A stretch of DNA of 64,000 bases from Takakia lepidozioides. Taxonomy: Eukaryota > Streptophyta > Takakiopsida > Takakiales > Takakiaceae. The notes beneath the pieces are model-generated. The model had not been told where the DNA came from. It saw only the letters and a list, made by a program, of their open reading frames with translations, and made no database searches. The position numbers were made by a program, and so were the translations under genes. Every line of letters begins with the position of its first letter. Position 1 is the first letter of the stretch. The stretch covers positions 41,248,042 through 41,312,041 of the forward strand of contig CM060734.1 in NCBI GenBank assembly GCA_030704615.1. The letters are read 5' to 3'. Of the stretch, positions 13,440-25,479 are shown in pieces.

Positions 13440-14841
13440 AAAGATCTGTCGGGAAACATTCTCGCGGCCAAATTACACCTGGGTCTGTTTGCAGCTTTAT
13501 TGTAAGGGCAATACCGAGGAGGTTTAGGTGGGCAGTCTGCCGATGGAAGCTTGTAGGTGGGACAACCTGCAACGCGCCGCCTGTGCCTGGGAGATTCTAT
13601 CTTCTATTCCAAAATAAGGCAATCTCTCATGGGGGTCCATTACTACCTAGGATCGGATTAGAGATGCTCAGAATCATATCTGCATGAGGTGTTGACAATC
13701 ATTCAATGAACAAGAGTTGTTTTTGGGCTGCTGGTAGAAGGGCCCCCGGCGCCCACCCTCTCTAAGTTCTAGAACATTACAGACACGCCCACAAACTCTT
13801 TAAGATTTCAGCGAAAGTTATGGGGTATCAATTCAGTTCAAGTTTAGAACTCTCTTATTGTGTGCAGTATTTTTTGCCCATACATGATTGTAGACTTCAA
13901 ATCGTTTCAGGGATCGTTTCATTTCTTCGATCGATTCATTCTTATCAGTTCCTGCGCCCTTGATTGCAGCGGTAATGTCATAATTATTAGCAGCTGCAGC
14001 TTGCTTATAACCTTCCTCATCAATTGCTTTGGCTCTAAGTTCGATTTACTCCAGGATAAAGAGCGCCGGTGCTCTTTATCCTGGTCAGAATACCGAGAAT
14101 ACCGGGAAAGATAGGAGACTCAGATGGAGTACAATTCAGGAATAGTCTATAATGTCCTGACGACAAGCTGCATACATTAGGGGAAATGTACACTAAAACT
14201 TATATCTTGTGCACCTCGGAGTTGTAGAGGAGCTGGAGGAAGAGGCTTGCAGCTTCACACTTGGAAAGGAAAATACTGAAGACTCACACTTCACAAAGGT
14301 CTCCCAGCTGATGCGCCCCCTTCTATGCCCATCGATCGTATCTATGCCAATCGATCATATCTAAATTGCAATGAACTCCAAAAGACAACACGCATACATC
14401 ACCCGACCATTCACATTGAAGTTGAATAGAAGAAAGACCCGACTCGCAACGTTCAGTAGCTGGGTTTCCGACAATGTAGTGGAAATCTACAAGTGTTTTT
14501 AGACTGGAGAGGGAGACATGTTATCCACCATGGAAATTGTAGATTAGGAAGTAGCCCAGGCTGTTGCGCATGTCAAACAAATACTTACAAAGCACGTGGT
14601 CTGGAATTCTCTCCCGGTCTCAGCTTGCATTGACTACCAAAACCTAGTACACTGCCTACATTAGAAACCAGCAAGACGTACTAGCCTAATTCTCATAATG
14701 ATATCATCTGTCCCTTTCCAAATTCTCAGATTCCAAAATGTACAGTGCTACCTCTGTCTGATCTGGACAGCACAGTGTATACCTGTAGAACTTGTATGCG
14801 AGAGAAATTAGTCTATCTTTGCTATTGAACAGCATTAGATC
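13440..14841. repeat. Diverged duplicate of the dynamin 3' flank
   Basis: This stretch matches, with many differences, the sequence left of dynamin copies B (about 33770-34747) and C (60851-61612). Shared landmarks are GGTTTAGGTGGGC, the phrase CTTGCAACG...CCGCCTGTGCC, and the GTGTGCAGT region near 13862. It is the 3' flank of dynamin copy A and marks the left limit of the duplicated unit. No gene is seen in 12939-13440. Confidence 0.75.
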
Positions 14842-15443
14842 AGCTCAGGACAAGAAGCCCGGCACAATTGCGGCAGATTTTTCCAGTGTATCGATACTTT
14901 GCTCCAGGCGAGCTCGCTTCTGTGCGAGATTGGAGTCTTCTTGCATCAATTCCTGCATTTTGACACCCTCGCCAGACCATATCTTGGCCATAATCTCGTC
15001 ATGGATATCTTGGACAATCGCTTTCTCCAAAGCATACCGTATCTCCAGGGGAATCTCATCCGCAAGGCGCTTTGCCACTACTTTCCAATAAGCAGCTAAG
15101 CTTGCTTTCATCCTCAACGCGTCTCGGTTCTCAGAGCGCACATAATCCTCCAGCATCAGATACTCTCCAGTCGCGATTTCAACTTTTCCGCTGTAATTTC
15201 CAGTTTTTTTGGAGGTCTCCAAAGCTGAATAAATCTTGTTCAAAGTGTCCATGTAGTAATGGTTTGTTGTGAACACAATGGATTTCTCTTTCTTCAGCAT
15301 CCTCTCAACAAAATCAAGCGACCTTTTCTTGGTTTGCTCCATAATGAGAAGAGCAGACCGCTTGAAGTAGGATCCCATTTGGGGATATCCTTCACTGCAT
15401 GTCTTGTCCACAGTCTGCACCACATCAGCTGCATATGCATGTG

Positions 15444-15448
15444 TATCG
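15444..15448. repeat. Target site duplication, Copia-2 left (TATCG)
   Basis: TATCG directly precedes the left LTR and is repeated at 26871-26875 directly after the right LTR. Copies B and C of the dynamin gene carry a single TATCG at the same codon position, so this is the 5-bp duplication made on insertion. Confidence 0.95.
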
Positions 15449-15901
15449 TGTTAAATGTAGTGGTTGCAAGTTAACTAAAAAGGAGACATACATGACACAA
15501 ACTCTACATAGCAAGCAGTGAATAACTAGTGCAATGAAGAACCAATACTACACACCACTACACACTTTGCAGACAAAGCTAGATTAACCTTGAAAGTGTC
15601 TTTTTGCCAAAAAGCATCATGAGGCTAATTGCATATAACAATCTGGAGAGAGAGTTCGCTCCATACTAGATGAGGTATATATAGAGCTGCAGTGGCCTGA
15701 TAGTATTGCTAATTTGTAGGAGCCCTAGTTAAGTCACCGCTAGAAGGTGCGGTGGTGCAACGGTGACATCCTACAAAGCTGGCACTGATCTAGAGAGCTG
15801 ATCTAGTGTGTTGGAGTTGCAGAAAACATCCCATTCAACACTCCCACTCAACGATAACACACTCATCTTAAGTAACGTAGGCGTTTAGCTTTCAAAAAAT
15901 C

Positions 15902-17944
15902 TCAAGCTGCTAGCTGTAGTCCAAGTAGACTGCGCATTTGCTGAAATTTGTTAGTTGCTAGTGGCTTGGTTAGCACATCAGCAACTTGATTGACTATAGG
16001 CACATAACGAATGTCGATATGGCCCTCTTCCTGATGCTCTATGATGATGTGGAAAGCCACATCTATGTGCTTCGTCCTCTGGTGAAATTCCGGATTGTGT
16101 ACCAACCGTATGGCTGATTGGTTGTCACTGTAGAGAGGGGTGGGGTGAGGCTGGGGGCATCCAATGCTTTGGAGAAGCCTGCGATGCCATATGATCTCCT
16201 TCGTGGCCATTGCCCCTGCAATGTACTCAGACTCCGTAGTGCTCCCAGAGGTGCATGGTTGCTTTCGACTCATCCATGCAACAGGACCTCCATTGAGAAG
16301 TAGCACAATCCCTGATCGAGATTTCCTGTCATCAATATCTCCAGCATAATCTGAATCACAGTAAGCAATGAGAATGTTTGGCTCTTTTGTGACCGAGTAG
16401 GTGAGGGCCAGGTTTGGTGAACCTCTCAAGTACTTCATCACCCTTGATACGGCATTACAGTGAGCCTGCTTTGGTCGTTCGCTATATTTGGCCACGTTGC
16501 TCACCGAGAAAGAAATGTCTGGTCGAGTGCCCATAGATGCAAACATTTGGCTGCCTACAATTTCCTTGTAGGGGTAGGTGGTGATCGTGTCTTCATCTTG
16601 TCTGGTGATGTTGTCAAGGCGACTGTTTGGATCAGCAGGCACAGAGACTGAATGGGCATCGGAAAATCCAAACTTTTGAAGCATACGTAGGACGTACCTT
16701 GTCTGATCGACATGCATGACACGATTGGCACGGTCCCTCGTGATGTGAAGACCAACATATATCTCTGGCACTCCTTGTGTAATTTTGAACGTCTTCCCCA
16801 TGTAGCCTAAAATATCATTGACATTGTCTGATCTGTGACTGCAAATCAGACCATCATCAACAAATATCACCAAAATGAGCTTGGGTTCTGTTGTGCTATA
16901 ATACACACAAAGATCGGCTAGGCTTGGAATTAAGCCACAGGTCTGAACGAAGCTGTTGAATTTTCGATTCCATGCCCTAGAAGCTTGCCGCAACCCGTAC
17001 AAGGATTTCTTGAGTCGGCATACAGCTGTAGGTTGGCTGGGATCAACAAAACCACGCGGTTGCTCCATATAGATTTCCTCGGTGATTTCTCCATAGAGGA
17101 ACGCAGTCTTCACATCGAATTGCGTGATATCTAAATCCAACAGTGTCGCAACTGACAATGTCGTGCGAATGGAATCAAATTTCGCTACAGGTGAAAACGT
17201 TTCAATGTAATCAACGCCGGCTCGCTGGGTATAACCTCTGGCGCATAGACGTGCCTTGAAGTGATCAATGCCTCTATCAACGTTAAGCTTAAGCTTATAC
17301 ACCCATTTGCATGTAATTTTCTTTCTCCCAGGTGGCAGAGGCTCGAGCTGCCAAGTCTCATTCTCCAAGAGTGATTGATACTCCTCCACCATAGCCTTTT
17401 TCCACTCATTGCTTTCGCTACAATTTAGCGCTGCGTCATAGTTGTCTGGCTCCTCAGACATGTGGCCATCATAGTTGGCAACACAAGCATGATGCCGACC
17501 AGGGTAAAACCAGTCTCCATACATGGGGCTCTCCTGGTTCTTGGCGTGAGATGGTCTTGGGTGGTTGGTCAACACATCTTGGGACCAAGTCTGGCGACTG
17601 ACTTGCTGACGCTGCTGGTCGCTCATCAAACCCCAAACTTGACACGTTCATCATGTTCTCCGCTCTGGGACTGATTGGTGCCAAGTGGACATCTTCCACC
17701 AAGACATCTATTCTTGGCTGCACTGATTCACTTCCTCCCACTGAAGTGTTACCTTCTACTGGAGCCTGCAGGAACGCCACAACTCCTTGTGTGGTGTCAG
17801 CCATGTCATCCTCGGGCTCTGGGTTGTATTGCACGATTGACTTGCTCCATGCATCCTGGTCTTCACTTATCGCCTGAACCGCCTCCTCATTGAACAAAAC
17901 GTCCCTGCTCTCCTCAATTCTTCTCTTGTGAGGTAGCCAGACTC
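15902..17944 (-). CDS. Copia-2 reverse transcriptase and RNase H (with end of integrase linker)
   Basis: An open frame of 575 codons (15902-17629) holds the RT: the opening KKITCKWVYKLK block, DVKTAFLYG, SLYGLRQASRAW and the catalytic FVDD motif. RNase H follows with YCDSDYAGD, TESEYIA and SDNQSAIRL, and the frame ends with the Copia-typical VADVLTKPL. The upstream part to 17944 is in a second frame (one shift near 17630) and carries the integrase-to-RT linker starting VWLPHKRRIEESRDVLFNEE. The domain is otherwise uninterrupted, suggesting recent activity. Its 5' neighbour in the polyprotein is now 6 kb away, beyond the CACTA element. Confidence 0.93.
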
Positions 17945-18719
17945 CACTACAAGAGATGAGCGTTTTTAGGACTACGGCTTTGGCGGAGTCATAAAAACTG
18001 CACTAGGTAGATGACTACAGAGCGCTGAAATGCATTGCAGTCATAGTTTTATGACTTTGTAGTAATGGATATCACTACATGACTCCGGAAAGTTAGGGAC
18101 CATTGGTCAAACATTGTTGACCATGATGACAGGGCTGGTTTATATGACTAGTGTGATATGTTAGACTACACGTGGACGACGTTTCATGGAATCTTATGAC
18201 TCCATGACTGAAGATGGTTTCACAGCTCTATTTATACGACTACATCACTACACGTGTCATTTTGAAGGCACATATAATGCAAATAAGGTTGCCCATTAGG
18301 TTTAAAAAAATTAAAAAGTTGCTAATAAGGTTGCCCATTAGGGTAATCGTGAACAGAAAGGAAGGCTGGGACTTGGCATTTTTTTTTGTCTCCTGCGCCA
18401 CACCACATAGCCGAGGGATGGAACGCGATGATAGCAGGATATGCAGGGGCGTGGGATGGAGGCGTTGAGCAAATGATGCACGAAGGAGAAGAGGAGGAGG
18501 AGAGGAGACGAGGAGAAGCGAGCTTGCCGTTCTTGGGAGAGTCAGCTTGGTCTTAGCAGGCGTGTTTCAATCTCTGACTACTCAGCTATGCCGTAGTGGT
18601 TCGATCTCACAGACCAATCCGACATTACCTGACTACAGACACAAGCAGCACACACAAAAGGTCATTTTAGGTTGATGGTCGGTCAAATCCTCCATGGGTC
18701 AGGACAGGTCAAGGACAAT

Positions 18720-18800
18720 GTGGTAGGGCACCTTCTTCTTCAACCTATTTCAGCCTGTGTTGCCCTTTTACCAGACTCGGCCGCAAGATGCATATTGAAT
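18720..18800 (+). repeat. Cargo fragment copy 1 (GTFFF...)
   Basis: The plus strand reads GTFFFNLFQPVLPFYQTRP. This is a shortened relative of the C-terminal part of the fragments near 20230-20410, 22535-22690 and 23009-23284. It shows that the same captured exon has been copied several times in the CACTA element. Confidence 0.6.
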
Positions 18801-20229
18801 TCTGTAAGTTAGGTCGTTGGGTAGATTTCGCCAACTCTTCCCTTCACACTTGGCGGGTTGTAGCCACACACAAAATGCAGACTCGTCCCAAAAGTTTGCT
18901 TCAAGATGGCCAACCAACTCAGACTCATCGAGATTGATGTGAGATGATTCGCGAAGAGTTCCATGAGGAATTCACCAGAGTAGGTTTCTAGTGAATAGAA
19001 TGATCTCAGCACGGCCGTTTTTAATGGTGGCAACCAAAGGCTGGAACTTTCAATATAGAATAGTGTTACAGTTATTACTTGTTTTAGAGTGACCTCTCTG
19101 TTTGTACGTAGCCATGGCCCAGTTTCATGTATTTCTCATGACCCAGCCCGCATCCTTGTACCATTCTGGGGTAAGAGTATCTACAAGGATTGTTAAAAAG
19201 AGAATTTCTTATGTGGAACTCGCGACTGGGTCTCATGGGATTGCGGTACCAGAATGTAAGAGAAGTAGATTCAAGCTGTTCGCTTCCGACAATACAAGTG
19301 GTGCCAGGTGAGACATTGTTTTTTGGCGTAGCGAGGGTTGCGAGGGATGTTGAGGACGAAGCATGGAGATCGACAGCTGAGATGTAAAAACTTGAGAAAC
19401 GACGAGGATGTAGGGACCATCTATTTGACAAGATTACAATTTTCGGCAGTTAGATAGAAGTTATCAAATTTTCCCCGACAGTGTTACGCTCTTGGCCCTA
19501 AAAGACCAGCTGAGCATCGTAGTGGGTGCCTTTGCTACAAGAAGCAGGATAGAAGAGACAGAAGAAGAATGGACTATATGTCCACATAAAGCCAAAGAGT
19601 TAATCGGACAGCCTTTCTATTTGTCTCCAACAAGGCATCATAAGCATTGCCCTATCTGTGCTATCGTTTATTAGTTTGTCTGGTTGTTTTTACTGGCATC
19701 ATACTTCAATGGTATGTAACTTGGTTACTCGTCATTCAGTGTAGAAAGAAATGATGCAGCTGCCACGGGACCGCTAATGAAGCCTGATCCAATGGTACAT
19801 TCTCTCTCTCTTTCTCTTTCTCTCCCTAATGTCTCATGACTCTCTCTGTCTCTCTCTGTCTGTGTCTCGCTGCATTCTTAGGGATGTAATCTCTCCATAT
19901 TGGCCTCATGTCATATTAGGATATCAAACTAGATGTAGTATCAATATTGATTCTTATATGGGGCATCATTAAAATGGAGGATCTATGGCACTTCCTTACT
20001 TAGGCCACCCACTGTGAAGGATTTCAAAGGCTGTGACGTCCATGTAATGGCCAAGCATGACAGTAAAGAGTACATCCCTCTCCCATTCCTGACATTGAAC
20101 GGATGTAGTGGGTTATGTACAGCTGACAGCAGAGGATGCAGTGAAGGTGCAGATGGATGCTTTGGCATTGAATGACGAGCCCCGTCCTGACCATGGCCTA
20201 GAGGTGGGCCTCTATCCTTATGAGAACAT

Positions 20230-20410
20230 GGATAGCTGAAGAAGCAGGGATAGAGAGTGGGTACAGATTCTTCCAAGAGGGCCAGATTTTCAAGCACAAA
20301 ATTACCTATGATTCCCTGGTGGATCAATAGCCACAAGAAACCTGCATGGGTAGATGGTCAACTGAAGGCAGCAGCTGCAGCGGCACAGTTGATAAAACCA
20401 GGCACCTGAA
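20230..20410 (+). pseudogene. Cargo fragment copy 2 (unrecognised host exon)
   Basis: The plus strand reads WIAEEAGIESGYRFFQEGQI and continues, with a stop codon, into a stretch ending in DGQLKAAAAAAQLIKPGT. It is closely similar to 23009-23284. The family is not recognised. It lies immediately before the first PPR frame, so it may have been captured together with the PPR gene or be its 5' exon. Confidence 0.6.
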
Positions 20411-20412
20411 CC

Positions 20413-22632
20413 GTGACCACAGCTTCTGGAAGCGAATCAAGAGAGGGAGTCCATAATGTCTCTTCTGGCACTTATGGGCATGTGAAGATGCTTTGTGAGG
20501 TAGGCAGACTGACAGAGGCTCTACAGACTTTAAACCAAGGAGGCATTTCAGCAGATTCAGATACGTATGTCTGTCTCTTGCATAAGTGCATCAAGGTGAA
20601 AGGCTTGGAAGCTGAAAAGCAGGTGCAAACTCACATTATCCAAAGTGGATTCACGCCAAATGTTTTTCTCCTCAACACCCTTGTCAACATGTATGTTAAG
20701 TGCGGGAGCATCATGGATGCTCACCAAGTGTTCAACAGAATGCCTCAATGATCTTTGATCACGTGGAATATAATGTTGGGAGGATTTACCAAGCATGGGT
20801 GTGGTAGGAATGCTTTGGAGACCTATGAGCAAATGATGGGGGAAGGGGTGAAGCCCGACCACATCACGTTTGTGTGCGTTTGCAGTTCGTGTGCAAGCCT
20901 GGCAGCCCTGGAAAAGGGCAAAGATGTGCATGGTGACATCGTCAGAGCTGGAATCGTACCAGATGTGATCCTAAACACTGCCCTGGTGGACATGTATGCC
21001 AAATGTGAAAGCATCGAGGATGCAAAGGGAGTGTTCAACAATATGGCTGAACGAAATGTGGTGTCGTGGAGTGCGATGCTCGCAGGGTATACGTAGCAGG
21101 GGCGCGGGATGGAGGCTTTGGAGGTATGAGCAAATGATGTGTGAAGGGATGAAGCCCGACAACATCACGTTTGTGTGCGTTTGCAGTGCGTGTGCAAGCC
21201 TGGCAGCCCTGGAAAAGGGCAAAGAGGTGCATGGTGACATCGTCAGAACTGGAATCGTACCAGATGTGATCCTGAACACTGCCCTGGTGGACATGTATGC
21301 CAAATGTGGGAGCATCGAGGATGCAAAGGGAGTGTTCAACAATATGGCTGAATGAAATGTGGTGTCGTGGAGTGCGATGCTCGCACGGTATACATAGCAG
21401 GGGGATGGAGGCTTTGGAGACGTATGAGCAAATGATGTGTGAAGGGATGAGCTCGACCACATCACGTTTGTGTGCGTTTGCAGTGCGTGTGCAAGCCTGG
21501 CAGCCCTGGAAAGGGCAAAGAGGTGCATGGCGACATCGTCAGAGCTGGACGCTTACAGCAAGAGATGGACCCTTTTGTATGTAGAGCAGAACAGAGACAG
21601 AGGGGGTGTGAGAGAGAGAACCAGATGTGATCCTGAAACACTGCCCTGGTGGACTTGTATGCCAAATGTGGAGCATCAAGGATGCAAAGAGAGTGATCAA
21701 CAATATGGCTGAACGAAATGTGGTGTCGTGGAGTGCGATGCTTATAGTGAATGCACAACAGGGGCGCGAGATGGAGGCTTTGGAGACGTATGAGCAAAAT
21801 GATGTGCGAAGGGGTGAAGCCCGACCACATCACGTTTGTGTGCACTCGCAATGATTGTGCAAGCTTGGCAGCCCTGGAAAAGGGCAAAGAGGTGAATGGT
21901 GACATCATCAAAGCTGGAATTGTACCAAATGTCATTCTGAACACAGCCATGGCAGCTCTGGAAAAGGGCTTGCAAAGCGGTCCATGGCGACATCATCAGG
22001 GCTGGAATTGTACCAAATGTCATTTTGAACAATACCCTGGTGGACATCTATGCAAAATGTGGGTGCAGGAGCAAACATGTATGTTAAGTGCAGGAGCATC
22101 ATGCATGCATGCTCACGAAGTTTTCAACATAATGTCTCAATGATCTTTGCTAACGTGGAATATAATGTTGGCAGGATTTACCAAGCATGGGTGTGGTAGG
22201 AATGCTTTGGAGACCTATGAGCAAATGTTGCGCGAGGGGGTGAAGCCCAACCACATCACGTTTGTTTGTGTTTGCAATGCGTGTGCAAGCTTGGGACCTC
22301 TGGAAAAGGGGAAAGAGGTCCATAGTGACATCATCAAAGCTGGAATTGTACCAGATGTCATTCTGAACACTACCCTGGTGGACATATATGCGAAATGTGG
22401 GTGCATTAAGGATGCGAAGGGAGTTTTCAACACTATGGTTGAACGAGATGTGGTGTCATGGAACGCGATGCTTGCAGGGTATGCAGAGCAGGGACATGGT
22501 ATGGAGACCTATGATCAAATGATGGGGGAAGGGGGCACCTTCTTCAATAGCTCACAGCGGCTACAAGTGGGTAGATGGTCAACTGGAAACAGTAGCGGCA
22601 ACAACACAATTCATAAAACAAGGCACTGCTAA
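20413..22632 (+). pseudogene. PLS-type pentatricopeptide repeat gene, amplified and broken
   Basis: PPR proteins bind organellar RNA, and PLS-type members usually edit or process it. Frames at 20413-20751, 20755-21096, 20996-21355, 21297-21584, 21751-22143 and 22147-22632 give PPR motifs such as LVNMYVKCGSIMDAHQVFNR, MYAKCGSIEDAKGVFNNMAE and VVSWSAMLAGY. A P-L-S block of about 101 residues (302-309 bp) is tandemly repeated, with the phrase GCTTTGGAG...TATGAGCAAATG near 20814, 21114, 21413, 21779 and 22205. Blocks three and four are irregular in length. Stops are mostly transitions: CGA to TGA at 20749 and 22141 (PQ*SL.TWN in both), CGA to TGA at 21354, and a TAG at 21094. There is no full-length frame and no E or DYW domain. 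It lies wholly inside the CACTA element, so it is a captured host gene. Confidence 0.88.
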
Positions 22633-22690
22633 TGAAGGTACCTTCTTCAACATATTTCATCTTGTTTTCCCCTGCTATCAGAGTCGTCCC
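22535..22690 (+). pseudogene. Cargo fragment copy 3
   Basis: Follows the last PPR block directly. The DNA matches part of 23009-23284 (...GTTNEGTFFN.. in one frame) and 18720-18800. It has no intact frame. It is another copy of the captured non-PPR exon. Confidence 0.6.
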
Positions 22691-23008
22691 TAAATTTTAA
22701 TGTTGAATTCTACAAGTTAGCTCGTTGGTGGATCTATGGTAGTTTTGGAGTGATTTTGACATGTTACTGCCAATGTGGTCGACAGGAAAGTATCAATAAA
22801 TATATAACAGAGACTCGAGGAGAAGCTCTAGGATGAATACGTTCCCGACCTCAGTCAATGGTGGAACAATCGAGGCAAAAGGTGAATGTATGTTGGAAGC
22901 AGACGCAAGTCAGCATATGAACTAGTGTGATAAGTAGGGTTGGGGTGTTTGCTCAAGCAATTCTAGGCTGTCATTGTCAGCTGCTAGCAGCAAGGCGAGG
23001 ATGTATGC

Positions 23009-23284
23009 ATGATTTGTGCAGGGGCATGGATAGCTGAAGGAACAGGGATAGATGTGTGGGTCCAGATTCATCCAAGAGGGCCGGATTTCAAGCTCCATAT
23101 TACCTATGATTCCATGTGGAAGGATAGGTACAAGAAACCTGCATGGGTAGATGGTCAACTGGAAGCAGCAGCAGCAGCAACACAATTGATCAAATCAGGC
23201 ACTGTTAATCAAGGCACCTTCTTCAACACATTTCACCCTGTTTTTCCCTCTTATCAAATCGGTCGTAAGTATTGCACTGTTTAA
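23009..23284 (+). pseudogene. Cargo fragment copy 4, best preserved
   Basis: A 91-codon frame contains WIAEGTGIDVWVQIHPRGPD, ITYDSMWKDRYKKPAWVDGQ, an alanine-rich stretch and GTFFNTFHPVFPSYQIGRK. I do not recognise the family. It has no start context of its own and is the longest of four related fragments in the CACTA element, so it is probably an internal exon of a captured host gene. Confidence 0.6.
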
Positions 23285-24122
23285 CAGGGTCCTTGATTCT
23301 AGTAACACCAGAACAAACTAGTTACAACAATTCAGCCCATGTGTGGGCTTGCTTATTTTTTGCTTACTGAACCTTTTCAGGCATGGATTTTTGGACCTTG
23401 TGGCCTTTGAGGTGTCCATTGGGACATTGGTCTCATTTGGATTTTTGTAATATAATTTACACGGTGTGTATTCCCCTGTACTTGTCTATTTTGAATGTCC
23501 TTGTGGTTGCTAGTATGCAAGAGGGGTCCATCCTGTTTTTATATCAGAATTTCACCATGTAATGAAGAGTTTAAATCATTTAATCTTTTTATTTGTATAA
23601 TATTATTAAATCAAACAATAACCATTTAAAATTTTCCAAGCTGCTATCCCTGTTTTCAAAAATAAAATATAAATTTAAGAATTTAAAATTACAAATATAA
23701 CTATTAAATTATTTTCAGAGACATTCTTGATGACACGTGGCATAAACCCTGCCATATATGCTAGTCATATATTATGTCTAAGTGCCACATGTCACATCTG
23801 AAGTGCAACAGGTGTCGTGACGTGTCGCTTGTGCAGTGGTGCACGTGTTCCTCTAAAGCCTCTCCATGTAGGCAACGCTCATCAGACAATGTAGTCATAT
23901 AGTTAGTCATATGTAAGTCATAGAGTTGTAACTACATCACTCTCTTATGCATGACTCCAGGTGCCACGCACGCAGTCACGGCTATGACTTGCAAAATGCA
24001 GTCCTAAAGACTAGTCGCTATGACAGGGCTTTTTTCACTACAGAGTGATGTAGTCATGAACGCATATAGGACTGAAAAAATAGTCATATGTGCAGTCATA
24101 AAAACGCTCATCTGTTGTAGTG

Positions 24123-25479
24123 TTCTATAGGCTTTACTCGTCAAGCTATATCCCATAAAAACACCCTTCGTGCTTTTTGAATCGAGCTCTGTCCTCAATT
24201 CTTTGGGAACATGCACATAGGCATCACACCCAAAGACTCTCATGTGCGATACAGATGGCCGCTCCTTATTTCAGGCTTCAAATAGAGTCTTGTCGAGCAA
24301 CGTGCATGTCGATGTTCTGTTCAAAGTGTAGACCGTTGTATGTACGGCCTCACCCCAAAACCATGGATGCACATTGCTAGAATAGATCATGCTTCTCACC
24401 ATCTCCATGATGGTTCTATTATCACGCTCACTGGCTCCATTTTGCTCAGGTGTGTATGCAGCAGTCATCTCATGCTTTGCCTCAATGTCTATGAGATATT
24501 TTTCAAAATCCTTCCCTGTGAACTCGCCACCACGATCTGGTCGCAAACACCTTCATTGTTTGACCAGTTTCTTGAGACACCTTAAAGCTTCAGACTTCTT
24601 TGTAGTGCAATACACCACTCTATAAGCCGAGTGATCATCCATGAACAAGATGAAGTACTTCGCTCCTCCAGCTGATCTTGTACTGAATGGTCCATATAAG
24701 TTAGTGTGAACCAAGTCTCCCACTGTTGTTGCTCGCACTCTGAACGCCTTCTTTGAGAACTTACTCTTGTGATGCTTTCCAAAAGCACAACCTTCACAAA
24801 ACTCATGCTTCTTCTTGTTTGTGAGGTTTAATCCATCCACCATCGCTTCCGTTGTCAAGACTGACTAACAGTTCACGTGGCCAAGTCTTCTATGCCAAAA
24901 CTCCAAACTCTGGCCCGCAACAGATTCTCCTACAAAAGCTCCTGCCAAAAATGCTTGAGCTTTGGATGTTGTGACTTTGATGTGTAGATGCCACATGTCA
25001 TTTTTGACATACCCTTCCATGACCACCTTGCCATCTTGCATGAGGGTGCAGCTGTTCTTGGTATGCATAGTAGCAACGTTCATGTTGGCAGTTCTCAAGA
25101 TCGAAAAAAGATTCCGTCCCAACCCCGGGACATGTAAAACATCCGTGAGCTCGCTATCATACCATCCGTCTCCAGCTTTCACCCGGATGTCAATATTGCC
25201 AATGCCAACCACCGGATACTCGATGCCACCAATGCCTTCTACGGTCTCCTCAAGCATGGCAATGTCTCTATAAGACTTGAACCACTCCCTTCGGTCTGTC
25301 ATGTGAGTATTGGCACCAGTATTAGTTATCCATGCATCTTTGTCCCTTGAGCTTGAACTGTATACTGTATCAGCCATCCACGCCTTGTATGTAGATCCCT
25401 CATGCTTCTCTTCTTTGGCATCACCGTTTTTTTCTTTTCTTTTCTGGGCACTCCCGCTTCCAGTGCCCTGTCTTGCCAC
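24123..25479 (-). CDS. Copia-2 protease and integrase
   Basis: The protease block reads DAWITNTGANTHMTDRREWF; the family catalytic D(S/T)G is NTG here, so the active-site Asp is lost by a G-to-A change. The integrase zinc-binding HHCC region follows (WHRRLGHV ... CEGCAFGKHH). In the DDE core the first Asp is replaced (VHTNLYGP instead of D-L-x-GP), while RPDRGGEF and NGASERDNRT keep the second Asp and the Glu. Frames change near 24865, 24550 and 24260, and a stop follows LGHVNC. The 3' end is cut at the CACTA junction within KAYR and resumes at 17944. The protein is therefore inactive although easily recognised. Confidence 0.9.

Larger units (their letters stand above)
17945..24122. mobile_element. 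CACTA (En/Spm-type) element carrying PPR gene fragments
   Basis: The terminal inverted repeats begin CACTACAAGAGATGAGCG on the left and CACTACAACAGATGAGCG on the right (read inward) and match over about 27 bp. Subterminal regions at both ends are full of short ATGACT/AGTCAT units, as in CACTA elements. The 3-bp target duplication is CTC (17942-17944) on the left and TTC (24123-24125) on the right; one base has changed. Excising the element restores the Copia-2 reading frame (...AYRVWLPHK...). I see no TNP-A/TNP-D or other transposase, so it is non-autonomous. The interior 18200-20230 has only short, unrecognised frames, and the rest is PPR-derived or repeated cargo. The strand of the element is undefined. 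Confidence 0.9.

Noticed and set aside
20557-22433. Minus-strand frames opposite the PPR blocks
   Set aside because: They are mirror frames of the PPR coding strand (repeated phrases such as CTSLPFSRAARLA) with no match to any family.
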